DNA from: Bacillota bacterium
GTDB lineage: Bacteria > Bacillota > Clostridia > Acetivibrionales > DTU013
DNA length: 17,799 nucleotides
NCBI GenBank assembly: GCA_023399355.1
Contig: JAEWQC010000134.1
Location: 1 to 17,799 of the forward strand
Direction of reading: 5' to 3'
This document shows positions 1 through 6,663 of this stretch, one piece after another (within the stretch, counting starts at the first letter, position 1; each line of letters opens with the position of its first letter). The position numbers were made by a program, and so were the translations under genes. The notes beneath the pieces are model-generated. The model did no database searches. It saw only the letters and a list, made by a program, of their open reading frames with translations, and was not told the origin of the DNA.

Positions 1-279
1 TTGTCTCAGACTGTGCACACAAGTTGGTCTATTTGTTGCATGGACATAATTCAAAGGAATACATAAGATGGAGTTCTTAATAAATTGGTCAGTAACACTG
101 AATTAATTGATTTACAATCCCGATTATACAAGAAATTAAAGCAATGAATGATAACCCAAGAGGGATATAGTAGAATAAATCATCTATACATAAATATTTG
201 TTAGAAAATCCATACCTCCAGTCATCACCAATTAGATTTATTTTCTTATACATTCCTATCAGATATTTTTCTGCATTTT
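1..279. other. A+T-rich flank downstream of argH, no convincing gene
   Basis: This stretch lies past the argH stop codon and is visibly richer in A+T than the genes beside it. I see no hairpin followed by a T-run that would clearly end the argGH transcript. The only reading frame of note is on the minus strand at 89-253: 54 codons starting MYKKINLIGDD, with a hydrophobic stretch (FYYIPLGLSFIALISCIIGI) that could be one membrane helix. Its start has no properly spaced ribosome binding site, and the frame stays open upstream into the end of argH. It is more likely a chance frame or gene remnant than a gene. Confidence 0.4.
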
Positions 280-1671
280 CTATAGTTGTTGAACCAAGTG
301 GTTTTTCATAAACTCCCTGCCGTTTTCGATAGAGGCTTTAACGCTTTCAACTGCGGGACCGCCGGGCAGGCTGCGACCGGAGACACATTTTTCAAGACTG
401 ATTTCAGAGTAGACGTCCTGCTCAATCTTGTCGGAAAAGTCTTTAAACTCTTCCATTGACAGATCCTCGATGGCTTTGTTGTTGTTGATGCAATACAACA
501 CCATCTTTCCGATGATTTCGTGTGCGCTGCGGAAGGGGATTCCTTTTCTGACCAGGTAATCAGCTACATCCGTCGCATTGGTGAAGCCACCCTGGGCAGC
601 TTTGTACATGCTGTCTTTCTTAATTTTCATTGAAGCCAGCATATTAGTGAAAACGGGAAGGCACATTTTTACCGTGTCAACGACATCGAATATAGCTTCC
701 TTGTCCTCCTGCATGTCCTTGTTATAGGCAAGCGGGAGCGATTTCATCACTGTGAGAAGTGCCATCAGGGAACCGTAGGCTCTGCCTGTTTTGCCTCTTA
801 CCAGCTCGGCGACATCGGGGTTTTTCTTCTGAGGCATGATACTGCTGCCGGTACTGAAGGCATCATCCATTTCAACAAAGGAAAATTCACCGGAGGACCA
901 GAGAACCATTTCTTCGCTGAATCTGCTCAAATGCATCATAATCATGGCGATGCAGGAGGCAAGCTCTATTGCAAAATCCCTGTCGCTGACTCCGTCAAGA
1001 CTGTTTTGCGTAATGGCGGAAAAGCCGAGTTTGTCGGCAACAAACTTCCTGTCCAGCGGATAGGTCGTGCCGGCAAGTGCGCCGGAACCCAGCGGCATGA
1101 CGTCCATACGCTTGTAACAGTCGGACAGTCTGCCGATATCTCGGCAGAACATCTGGAAATAGGCCATCATATGGTGGGCAAGCGTCACAGGCTGCGCCCT
1201 CTGAAGATGGGTATAGCCGGGCAGGATCGTGGTCAGATGCTGCTCAGAAAGGTCAAGCAATGTATGAAGAAGGTCTGACAGCATGTTCTTTATCGTTTGG
1301 GTCTCAACCTTCAGGTACATGCGAATATCCAAAGCGATCTGATCATTGCGGCTTCTGCCTGTATGCAGCCTTTTACCGGTATCTCCAATGCGGGAAATGA
1401 GTATTTTTTCTATGTTCATATGAATATCTTCCGCATCGATTTCGAACTGGACCTGACCTTTTTCAATATCTGCAAGTATTTCATGCAATGTGGTGCAGAT
1501 CAGCTTCGCATCCTCAACAGGAATGATGCCGCATAACCCCAGCATTTCCGCGTGGGCCAGACTGCCCTCGATATCCTGTTTGTACAGCCTTGCATCAAAG
1601 CGGATGGAGGAATTGAAATCATCTACTGACTTGTCTGTGCTTGCGGCAAATCTGCCTCCCCAAAGTTTCAT
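280..1671 (-). CDS. argH: Argininosuccinate lyase
   Basis: Cytoplasmic homotetrameric lyase that splits argininosuccinate into arginine and fumarate, the last step of arginine synthesis. The 463-residue product has the usual family length. It starts with the typical MKLWGGRF and carries the substrate-binding HTGRSRNDQ (about 103-111), the YTHLQRAQP block with its conserved histidine (about 153-161), and the fumarase/aspartase superfamily signature GSSIMPQKKNPD (about 275-286), which holds the catalytic serine loop. The ATG at 1671 is preceded by GAGG eight bases upstream. It is downstream of argG on the same strand, separated by 116 bp with no obvious terminator or strong promoter, so cotranscription is likely. 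No damage is seen in the frame. Confidence 0.97.
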   Translation of the reverse strand: MKLWGGRFAASTDKSVDDFNSSIRFDARLYKQDIEGSLAHAEMLGLCGIIPVEDAKLICTTLHEILADIEKGQVQFEIDAEDIHMNIEKILISRIGDTGKRLHTGRSRNDQIALDIRMYLKVETQTIKNMLSDLLHTLLDLSEQHLTTILPGYTHLQRAQPVTLAHHMMAYFQMFCRDIGRLSDCYKRMDVMPLGSGALAGTTYPLDRKFVADKLGFSAITQNSLDGVSDRDFAIELASCIAMIMMHLSRFSEEMVLWSSGEFSFVEMDDAFSTGSSIMPQKKNPDVAELVRGKTGRAYGSLMALLTVMKSLPLAYNKDMQEDKEAIFDVVDTVKMCLPVFTNMLASMKIKKDSMYKAAQGGFTNATDVADYLVRKGIPFRSAHEIIGKMVLYCINNNKAIEDLSMEEFKDFSDKIEQDVYSEISLEKCVSGRSLPGGPAVESVKASIENGREFMKNHLVQQL

Positions 1672-1787
1672 ATATAATACCTCGCAATCAAATATATTAG
1701 GGAACGGGAAGGGGAAAGCCCAGAGTAAACAGCATCTTAAAGGTCTTTCAGGATTCCCCTGGACTTCCCTTTATCTCCCCGACCTTC

Positions 1788-3008
1788 TCAGGCTTTCCCT
1801 TTTTCCTTCTCCATCATGAGCGCCTGGACCTTGATCGGCAGACCGAACAGGTTGATGAAGCCTTCGGCGTCCTTTTGGTTATAAACGGCATCACGTCCGA
1901 AGGTGGATAGCTCCTCGCTATAGAGGGAGTATTTGGATTGTGCGCCGGCAGGCATGCAGTTGCCCTTGTAGAGTTTCATGCGTACAGTGCCGGTGACATT
2001 CTGCTGCGTGCTGTCGACAAAGGCTGAAAGAGAAGTTCTCAACGGTGTGAACCACTGTCCGAAGTAAACGAGTTCGGCAAATCTCTGTGAGATGATGTCC
2101 TTGTAATGCAGCGTGTCCCTGTCCAGACACAGCAGCTCAAGCTCTCTGTGGGCTGCATAAAGAATAGTGCCACCGGGTGTTTCATATACGCCTCTGGACT
2201 TCATGCCAACCAGTCTGTTTTCAACCATGTCGATGATGCCGACGCCATTTGCTCCGCCAAGTTTGTTCAATACGTCAATAAGCTCGACAGGTCCATATTC
2301 CACTCCGTCAACTTTCTTCGGAATACCTTTTTCAAAATATAATTCCACATAAGTTGCTTTGTCGGGCGCCTTCTCCGGCGGAACCATCAGCTTGAGCAGT
2401 TTGTCGTACTGCGGCTCGTTCCAGGGGTTCTCCAGATCCTGTCCCTCATGGCTCAAATGCCATAGATTCCTGTCCATGCTGTAGTTGTCCTTCTTGGTTA
2501 CGGGAATCGGAATATTTCTTGCTGTGGCATAATCGATGGCATCTTCCCTCGACTTGATGTCCCAGATCCTCCACGGAGCAATGATTTTGAGATGTGGAGC
2601 CAATGCCTTGACGGTCAGCTCAAACCTGACCTGGTCATTGCCCTTGCCTGTTGCTCCGTGGCAGATTGCCGTTGCGCCTTCCTTGAGTGCAATCTCAACA
2701 AGTCTTTTTGCAATGATCGGCCTTGCGAAAGAAGTGCCCAGCAGGTATTTGCCTTCGTAAATGGCATTAGCCTTTACAGTCGGATAAATGAAATCAGTAA
2801 TGAATTCTTCCCTGAGATCTTCAATATATATTTTGCTTGCGCCGGTTTTTATCGCTTTTTCATTCAACGGTGCAAGTTCTTCGCCTTGTCCAACATCGCC
2901 GGCCATTGCGATGACTTCATAATCGTAGTTTTCCTTCAACCACGGGATGATAATGGATGTATCAAGACCGCCCGAATATGCAAGTACTACTTTTTCCTTC
3001 TGACTCAT
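1788..3008 (-). CDS. argG: Argininosuccinate synthase
   Basis: ATP-dependent ligase joining citrulline and aspartate to give argininosuccinate, with AMP and pyrophosphate as by-products; the penultimate step of arginine synthesis, in the cytoplasm. The 406-residue product matches the family length of about 400. The N-terminal PP-loop AYSGGLDTS (10-18) binds ATP, and HGATGKGNDQVRFE (117-130) is the conserved citrulline/aspartate-binding block. The ATG at 3008 has a strong GGAGGAATT ribosome binding site. It is the first gene of the argGH unit. A near-consensus promoter overlapping an ArgR-like palindrome lies about 70-95 bp upstream, which suggests repression by arginine. The lysine-rich C-terminus (MMEKEKGKA) is the only non-conserved part noticed. 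Confidence 0.98.
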   Translation of the reverse strand: MSQKEKVVLAYSGGLDTSIIIPWLKENYDYEVIAMAGDVGQGEELAPLNEKAIKTGASKIYIEDLREEFITDFIYPTVKANAIYEGKYLLGTSFARPIIAKRLVEIALKEGATAICHGATGKGNDQVRFELTVKALAPHLKIIAPWRIWDIKSREDAIDYATARNIPIPVTKKDNYSMDRNLWHLSHEGQDLENPWNEPQYDKLLKLMVPPEKAPDKATYVELYFEKGIPKKVDGVEYGPVELIDVLNKLGGANGVGIIDMVENRLVGMKSRGVYETPGGTILYAAHRELELLCLDRDTLHYKDIISQRFAELVYFGQWFTPLRTSLSAFVDSTQQNVTGTVRMKLYKGNCMPAGAQSKYSLYSEELSTFGRDAVYNQKDAEGFINLFGLPIKVQALMMEKEKGKA

Positions 3009-3075
3009 ATAAATTCCTCCACAACTATGCTAAAATGTTTTTTAGAACCAATCTTATTTTACCTATTTTTATTAG

Positions 3076-3104
3076 ATTATACAACAGGGTGCATAATTAT
3101 GCAA
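3076..3104 (-). promoter_or_regulatory. argG promoter (sigma-A type)
   Basis: Read on the minus strand: -35 TTGCAT (3104-3099), 17-bp spacer, -10 TATAAT (3081-3076). The -10 is a perfect consensus and the -35 matches four of six positions. The predicted transcript would start near 3069 and carry a roughly 60-nt leader with a small 6-bp hairpin (3030-3045) before the argG ribosome binding site. No T-box or riboswitch core was recognised in the leader. Confidence 0.7.
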
Positions 3105-3123
3105 TAAACTTTATAAATATTCA
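3090..3123 (-). promoter_or_regulatory. Putative tandem ARG boxes (ArgR operator)
   Basis: A perfect 14-bp palindrome TGCATAATTATGCA occupies 3090-3103. A second, weaker copy (minus strand TGAATATTTATAAA, 3123-3110) starts exactly 20 bp further on. Both follow the ARG-box layout of TGNAT, four A/T bases, then ATNCA; the second has one good and one poor half. Paired 18-bp ARG boxes 20-21 bp apart are the known target of hexameric ArgR. The first palindrome covers the -35 of the argG promoter, so binding would block RNA polymerase. The argR gene is not in the window, so the regulator is inferred. Confidence 0.6.
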
Positions 3124-3127
3124 TAAT

Positions 3128-3229
3128 GACAATTTAAAGCAGGGACAATTTAAAGCAGGGACAATGTTTTAAACAGGGACAATGTTTAAAGCAGGTACGA
3201 GGTTCAAAGCAGAGATGAGGTTCGAGCGG
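3128..3229. repeat. Degenerate tandem array, six units of 16-18 bp
   Basis: Six consecutive units of the form GACAAT-TTTAAAGCAGG: 3128-3143 and 3144-3159 (identical, 16 bp), 3160-3177, 3178-3195 and 3196-3213 (18 bp, increasingly diverged), and 3214-3229. The array ends directly against a palindrome (3221-3247) whose left arm has the same TTCAAAGC/TTCGAGCG sequence. The units look like repeated half-palindromes. The array fills the space between the divergent argG promoter and ruvC, and it is read as a spurious repetitive peptide in the frame upstream of the RuvC start. Confidence 0.75.
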
Positions 3230-3247
3230 GACAGTTCTCGCTTTGAA
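3221..3247 (+). repeat. REP-like palindrome, copy A (upstream of ruvC)
   Basis: A 27-bp imperfect palindrome: left arm TTCGAGCG, core GGGACAGTTCT, right arm CGCTTTGAA. The upstream TTCAAAGC at 3203-3210 pairs perfectly with GCTTTGAA at 3240-3247. It matches the reverse complement of the element at 3903-3931 along its whole length apart from a few changes and two inserted bases. Such palindromes with a GGGACGGTT-type core resemble the dispersed REP/RAYT-type elements of Firmicutes; that family assignment is an inference. Confidence 0.6.
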
Positions 3248-3307
3248 TGTCGGAGAAGCCATTATATAGCTGAAACAGCAAAACTTTTTAAACAGAGGCG
3301 GGATAAA

Positions 3308-3799
3308 ATGATTATCATGGGGATTGACCCTGGATTTGCAATAACTGGGTATGGTATAGTAAAATATGAGGGGAACAAATTTTCGCCCCTGGAATACGGT
3401 GCAGTATTGACAAAAGCGACGACGCCCTTTGCACAGCGGCTTTTACAGCTGGATGAAGGACTTGCAGCTGTTATTGCGAAGTACAAACCGGATGCGATTT
3501 CAATAGAGGAATTGTTCTTCAATAAAAACGTTAAAACGGCGATCATGGCGGCACACGGCAGGGGAATTGCTCTTGCGGCTGCTGCAAGGTCGGGAGCCGA
3601 GGTTTTTGAATATACACCGCTGCAGGTAAAACAGGCCGTTGTCGGTTACGGCAGGGCGGAAAAGGCACAGGTGCAGCAGATGGTCAAGGTCATATTGAAT
3701 CTGACAGCCATACCAAAGCCGGACGACGTAGCTGACGCGCTTGCAATAGCAGTATGCCACGGTCATTCCTGCAAAATGCTGAACCTCGGGATGCGGTAG
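3308..3799 (+). CDS. ruvC: Crossover junction endodeoxyribonuclease RuvC
   Basis: Dimeric, Mg-dependent resolvase that cuts Holliday junctions after RuvAB branch migration. The start chosen is ATG 3308, with GAGG nine bases upstream. It gives 163 residues, the normal size, beginning MIIMGIDPGFAITGYG. The four acidic catalytic positions are intact: D7 (GIDPG), E67 (SIEELF), D140 and D143 (PDDVADALA). The frame stays open upstream to 3182, but that extension is translated tandem repeat (FKAG, RFKAE, RFE) and would place about 42 unrelated residues before the catalytic fold. ruvA follows after 180 bp, an unusually wide gap that contains a REP-like palindrome. Confidence 0.96.
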   Translation: MIIMGIDPGFAITGYGIVKYEGNKFSPLEYGAVLTKATTPFAQRLLQLDEGLAAVIAKYKPDAISIEELFFNKNVKTAIMAAHGRGIALAAAARSGAEVFEYTPLQVKQAVVGYGRAEKAQVQQMVKVILNLTAIPKPDDVADALAIAVCHGHSCKMLNLGMR

Positions 3800-3979
3800 C
3801 TATTTCGACTCGAAACGAGGGTGGCTCTTGATTTGATTTCTATACGGGGAACATCCTTTGTTCCGGGATATATCCATTTTTTTATACAAAGACATTGATG
3901 AGTTCAAAGCAGAAACCGTCCCCACTTTGAATTTTTTAGTATCGCAAAAGGAATTATATATTGAAACTGGAGGGCTGAT
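3800..3979. other. ruvC-ruvA spacer with weak hairpins
   Basis: This spacer holds three symmetrical elements besides the ruvA ribosome binding site. TTTCGA-C-TCGAAA is at 3803-3815. A 6-bp hairpin GGAACA/TGTTCC (3848-3853 with 3859-3864) is followed by the palindrome GGATATATCC and a run of seven T (3877-3883), which might act as a weak terminator. The REP-like palindrome at 3903-3931 is annotated separately. No promoter with good -35 and -10 boxes was found, so it is unclear whether ruvA is read through from ruvC. Confidence 0.4.
3903..3931 (-). repeat. REP-like palindrome, copy B (downstream of ruvC)
   Basis: Perfect 7-bp arms TTCAAAG (3903-3909) and CTTTGAA (3925-3931) enclose a core that on the minus strand reads GGGGACGGTTTCT. 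It is the inverted counterpart of the element at 3221-3247. The right arm runs into six T residues (3932-3937), so on the plus strand it could also behave like a weak intrinsic terminator. Confidence 0.6.
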
Positions 3980-4585
3980 ATGTACGCATATATTAAGGGG
4001 AAGCTTGAGGTCAGAGGCGGAGATTATGTTGTTTTAGAGGCTGGCGGAATCGGGTACAAGGTGTTCACATCCCTTTCCACAATAGAGGTGGCAGGCCAGA
4101 CCGGCCATGAATTCAAGGTGTTCACGCACTTGTATGTCAGGGAAGATATCATGAGCCTTTATGGATTCGCAACGCAGGAAGAACTGGGAATGTTCGAACT
4201 GCTGCTGACGGTATCGGGAGTGGGCCCAAAGGCTGCCCTTGCGTTGCTTTCGGCAGTGTCACCCTCCAAATTCGGACTTGCGGTAATTACCGACGATACG
4301 AAAACATTGACAAGAGCGCAGGGCATTGGTGCAAAAATGGCTCAAAGGATTATTCTCGAACTGAAGGATAAAATTAAAAAGGAACAGATTGCATTGAATA
4401 CGGCTGCCGGATTTGAGAAAGCAGCATATGCAGGAAGCAGTTCAAGACTGTCAGAGGCTGTTAGTGCGCTTATGGTGCTGGGTTATACGGCGATGGAGGC
4501 AAACAGGGCTGTAGCAGCAGTTTATTCGGAGGAACTGGATTTGGAGACAATCATCAGGAATTCGCTGAAAGGCCTGATACGCTAA
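3980..4585 (+). CDS. ruvA: Holliday junction branch migration protein RuvA
   Basis: DNA-binding tetramer that holds the four-way junction and loads the RuvB motor. The 201-residue product has the three expected parts. An N-terminal OB fold occupies about 1-63 (MYAYIKGKLEVRGGDYVVLE). Two helix-hairpin-helix DNA-binding motifs follow, LLTVSGVGPKAALALL (75-90) and QGIGAKMAQRIILELK (about 114-129). A C-terminal three-helix domain that contacts RuvB covers about 155-201 (LSEAVSALMVLGYTAMEA). The ATG at 3980 has the strong site GGAGGG six bases away. ruvB is next on the same strand, 232 bp on, so the usual tight ruvAB coupling is absent here. Confidence 0.97.
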   Translation: MYAYIKGKLEVRGGDYVVLEAGGIGYKVFTSLSTIEVAGQTGHEFKVFTHLYVREDIMSLYGFATQEELGMFELLLTVSGVGPKAALALLSAVSPSKFGLAVITDDTKTLTRAQGIGAKMAQRIILELKDKIKKEQIALNTAAGFEKAAYAGSSSRLSEAVSALMVLGYTAMEANRAVAAVYSEELDLETIIRNSLKGLIR

Positions 4586-4817
4586 CGCAAATTCCCATGC
4601 AGACTGACACGCTGATGTGTTGATTTTCATATCAGTCTGAAACGCATATAGGTAAGTTGGCAATTGGTTGAAGCGAAAATTACATGGCCAGGATTTGCTT
4701 AATGGACTGAAACCAGCACGAATAACGAATTTTATGGCAACTTGGAAATATAATTGTGCAAGAAAAGTGAAGGGTTGCCTAATGTATAATGAGGCGATAT
4801 AAACGGAGGATGGATTG
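4586..4817. other. ruvA-ruvB spacer with inverted repeat
   Basis: 232 bp without a gene. An 8-bp inverted repeat CAGACTGA/TCAGTCTG (4600-4607 and 4632-4639, 24-nt loop) sits just after ruvA but has no T-run. A perfect TATAAT at 4785-4790 lies about 28 bp before ruvB, yet no convincing -35 is found 16-18 bp upstream of it, so a separate ruvB promoter is only possible. No LexA/DinR-type box of the GAAC-N4-GTTC kind was seen. The ruvB ribosome binding site GGAGGA is at 4805-4810. Confidence 0.4.
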
Positions 4818-5849
4818 ATGGATGAGGAAAGGCTGATCGAAAGGGAAGCCGTGAGTGAGGATATTGACGAGACCAGTCTAAGACCAAAAAGGTTTAATGA
4901 ATATATAGGCCAGACGAAAGTCAAGGAGAATCTGAATGTATTCATTGAAGCTGCAAAAAGACGCAAAGAGGCGCTGGATCATGTACTGCTTTACGGGCCG
5001 CCCGGCCTTGGAAAGACAACGCTCGCAGGTATAATTGCATCTGAACTCGGGGTGAATCTGCGTATAACTTCCGGGCCGGCTATCGAAAAGCCCGGCGATC
5101 TTGCAGCAATTCTTACCAATCTGGGCAGTTATGACGTCCTTTTTATAGATGAAATCCATCGGCTCAACAGGAGCGTCGAAGAAATACTATATCCTGCCAT
5201 GGAGGATTATGCGCTGGATATCATCATTGGCAAAGGCCCGAGCGCACGCTCCATCAGGCTTGATCTCCCCAAATTCACTCTGATTGGTGCGACTACAAGG
5301 GCAGGACTTCTGACCTCTCCACTGAGAGACCGGTTTGGTGTCATTAACAGACTGGAGATGTACAATAAAGAAGAGCTGACGCTCATAGTAAAACGTTCTG
5401 CGGGGATACTGAACATAGAGATACAGGATCTGGGCGCGAAGGAGATTGCACGGCGATCAAGGGGCACGCCGAGAATTGCCAACAGACTGTTGAAGAGGGT
5501 AAGGGATTTTGCCCAGGTGAAAGCAGAGGGAATCATTGATGCCGATGTTGCCGCAATGGCTCTCAGCGCTCTTGAAATAGACGCCATAGGTCTTGACAAC
5601 ACAGACAGGAACATGCTGTTCAGTATTATCGAGAAATTCGGGGGCGGGCCTGTGGGACTCGATACGATGGCTGCCTGTATTGGAGAGGAGCCGGAAACAA
5701 TCGAGGATGTATACGAACCGTATCTTTTGCAACTCGGCTTTATCAATAAGACGCCGAGGGGCAGGATGGCCACGAAGCTGGCATACGATCATCTGGGAAT
5801 GAAAATGAAGGGCGAATGGTATGAGCAGGAGGAGATCAGGACCGAATGA
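4818..5849 (+). CDS. ruvB: Holliday junction branch migration ATPase RuvB
   Basis: Hexameric AAA+ motor that drives branch migration together with RuvA. From ATG 4818 the product is 343 residues. A TTG three bases earlier is also in frame, but ATG is better spaced (eight bases) from GGAGG. Visible parts: Walker A GPPGLGKT (60-67), Walker B VLFIDEIH (107-114), sensor 1 GATTRAG (157-163), the arginine-finger region SPLRDRFG (about 167-174), and a C-terminal winged helix ending in GFINKTPRGRMAT. It has normal family length with no missing motif. The TGA stop overlaps the queH start in ATGA, so the two genes are probably translationally coupled. Confidence 0.98.
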   Translation: MDEERLIEREAVSEDIDETSLRPKRFNEYIGQTKVKENLNVFIEAAKRRKEALDHVLLYGPPGLGKTTLAGIIASELGVNLRITSGPAIEKPGDLAAILTNLGSYDVLFIDEIHRLNRSVEEILYPAMEDYALDIIIGKGPSARSIRLDLPKFTLIGATTRAGLLTSPLRDRFGVINRLEMYNKEELTLIVKRSAGILNIEIQDLGAKEIARRSRGTPRIANRLLKRVRDFAQVKAEGIIDADVAAMALSALEIDAIGLDNTDRNMLFSIIEKFGGGPVGLDTMAACIGEEPETIEDVYEPYLLQLGFINKTPRGRMATKLAYDHLGMKMKGEWYEQEEIRTE

Positions 5850-6361
5850 AACTTTTGATGCACATGTGCTGTGCGCCGTGTTCCACATTCCCACTGTCAC
5901 AGCTTCGGCAGGAGGGTATGGAGCCGGAAGGTGTCTATTTTAATCCGAATATACATCCGATAGAGGAATTTGAAAGGCGCAGGGAGACTGTTGCGAAGTT
6001 TGCTGAAATAAAAGGTCTGAAAGTCGAATACTTTGATGATTTCAGGCAGCCTGAATGGGAAAACTTCAACGGAACCGACGATGCCAGATGCACCATGTGC
6101 TATGCCATCAGGATGGAGAAGACTGCAGAACTGGCTTCTGCAGGAGGTTATGATGCTTTCACCACATCCTTGCTGGTCAGTCCTTATCAAAAGCATGATC
6201 TCATAAAGCAGCTAGGTGAAAAATATGCGGTTCAATACGGCGTCGGATTCCTTTACAGGGACTTCCGGCCAGGGTTCAGGCAGGGACAGCAGGAAGCCAG
6301 AGAACTTGGCTTGTACCGTCAGAAATATTGCGGATGTATCATTTCATTTAATGAACGTTAG
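5846..6361 (+). CDS. queH: Epoxyqueuosine reductase QueH (DUF208)
   Basis: Iron-sulfur enzyme performing the last step of queuosine formation, reduction of epoxyqueuosine to queuosine in tRNA; it is unrelated in fold to QueG. The 171-residue protein has the conserved cysteines of the family: CC at 8-9 with C12 (MCCAPCST), C82 and C85 (RCTMCYAIR), and YCGC at 161-164. It also has the family motifs YFNPNIHP, FTTSLLVSPYQ and FRPGF. In known QueH structures the CC and CxxC cysteines bind a [4Fe-4S] cluster; assigning that role here is by homology. The start overlaps the ruvB stop by 4 bp. The other queuosine genes are not in the window. Confidence 0.93.
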   Translation: MKLLMHMCCAPCSTFPLSQLRQEGMEPEGVYFNPNIHPIEEFERRRETVAKFAEIKGLKVEYFDDFRQPEWENFNGTDDARCTMCYAIRMEKTAELASAGGYDAFTTSLLVSPYQKHDLIKQLGEKYAVQYGVGFLYRDFRPGFRQGQQEARELGLYRQKYCGCIISFNER

Positions 6362-6381
6362 TCCCAATAAATTGTTCCTAT

Positions 6382-6446
6382 CAAACAAGGGAGCACTGAT
6401 ATTACAGAGAGTATCGTTATGTCACCGCTCCCTTCCATTGGGTTTG
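6382..6446 (+). other. Long imperfect hairpin downstream of queH
   Basis: A stem AAGGGAGC (6387-6394) pairs perfectly with GCTCCCTT (6427-6434). Inside it, after a 2x2 internal loop, TGATATTAC (6397-6405) pairs with GTTATGTCA (6416-6424) with one mismatch and one G-U. A 10-nt loop closes it. Outside, CAAAC (6382-6386) can pair with GTTTG (6442-6446). No T-run follows directly, so it is not a classical intrinsic terminator. It might stabilise the 3' end of the queH transcript, be a decayed miniature element, or be part of a small RNA; the sequence does not decide. Confidence 0.5.
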
Positions 6447-6587
6447 CAAACAATACAAACAATACAAACGTCAGTAAAAGTTGGTTTTTTCATTGATCTC
6501 TGCGTGTCGTCCTGGCATCATTCTAATTTTACCATCAGATTACAAAATGGTTAAAGCTTGATGAATATGGTAGGGAAACTACAGGTT

Positions 6588-6616
6588 TTGTCGAAATAGT
6601 ATTTATAGGGTATTAT
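6588..6616 (+). promoter_or_regulatory. Amidase promoter with possible Spo0A box
   Basis: -35 TTGTCG (6588-6593), 17-bp spacer, -10 TATTAT (6611-6616), placed about 47 bp before the amidase ATG. The -35 overlaps TGTCGAA (6589-6595), a perfect match to the Spo0A-box consensus TGNCGAA. A single 7-bp match can arise by chance. Its position on the -35 of a cell-wall amidase gene in a likely spore former makes direct Spo0A control plausible. Confidence 0.45.
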
Positions 6617-6663
6617 TTTGATAAGACATACTAAAGTAAAGCAGAGTATTATGGGGGCTATCA

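Larger units (their letters stand above)
6362..6663. other. queH-amidase spacer: hairpin, short repeat, promoter
   Basis: 302 bp without a gene. From left to right it holds a long imperfect hairpin (6382-6446) and a short tandem repeat CAAACAATA x2 plus CAAAC (6447-6469). T-rich sequence follows, including TTTTTT near 6484-6489, about 38 bp past the hairpin. The amidase promoter is at 6588-6616, and the GGGGG ribosome binding site lies just before 6664. The hairpin and promoter are annotated separately. No open frame with a ribosome binding site was found. Confidence 0.5.

Noticed and set aside
931..1278. Plus-strand frames inside argH and argG
   Set aside because: They are antisense shadows of highly conserved enzymes, with no ribosome binding sites or recognisable domains.
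3009..3075. T-box or arginine riboswitch in the argG leader
   Set aside because: The leader is only about 60 nt, has one small hairpin, and lacks T-box or known riboswitch core sequences; the ARG-box operator explains regulation better.
3182..3307. N-terminal extension of RuvC by about 42 residues
   Set aside because: The extension is translated tandem repeat and lacks a ribosome binding site; ATG 3308 gives the normal family start and length.
3848..3864. LexA/SOS box before ruvA (GGAAC...GTTCC)
   Set aside because: The spacing between GAAC and GTTC is 7 rather than 4 bases, and flanking bases do not match; better read as a small hairpin.
4785..4790. Dedicated ruvB promoter from the perfect TATAAT
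   Set aside because: No acceptable -35 at 16-18 bp and no extended -10 TG; kept only as a possibility in the spacer entry.
4451..4966. 171-codon minus-strand frame across the ruvA-ruvB junction
   Set aside because: It overlaps two certain genes on the other strand and shows no domain or ribosome binding site.
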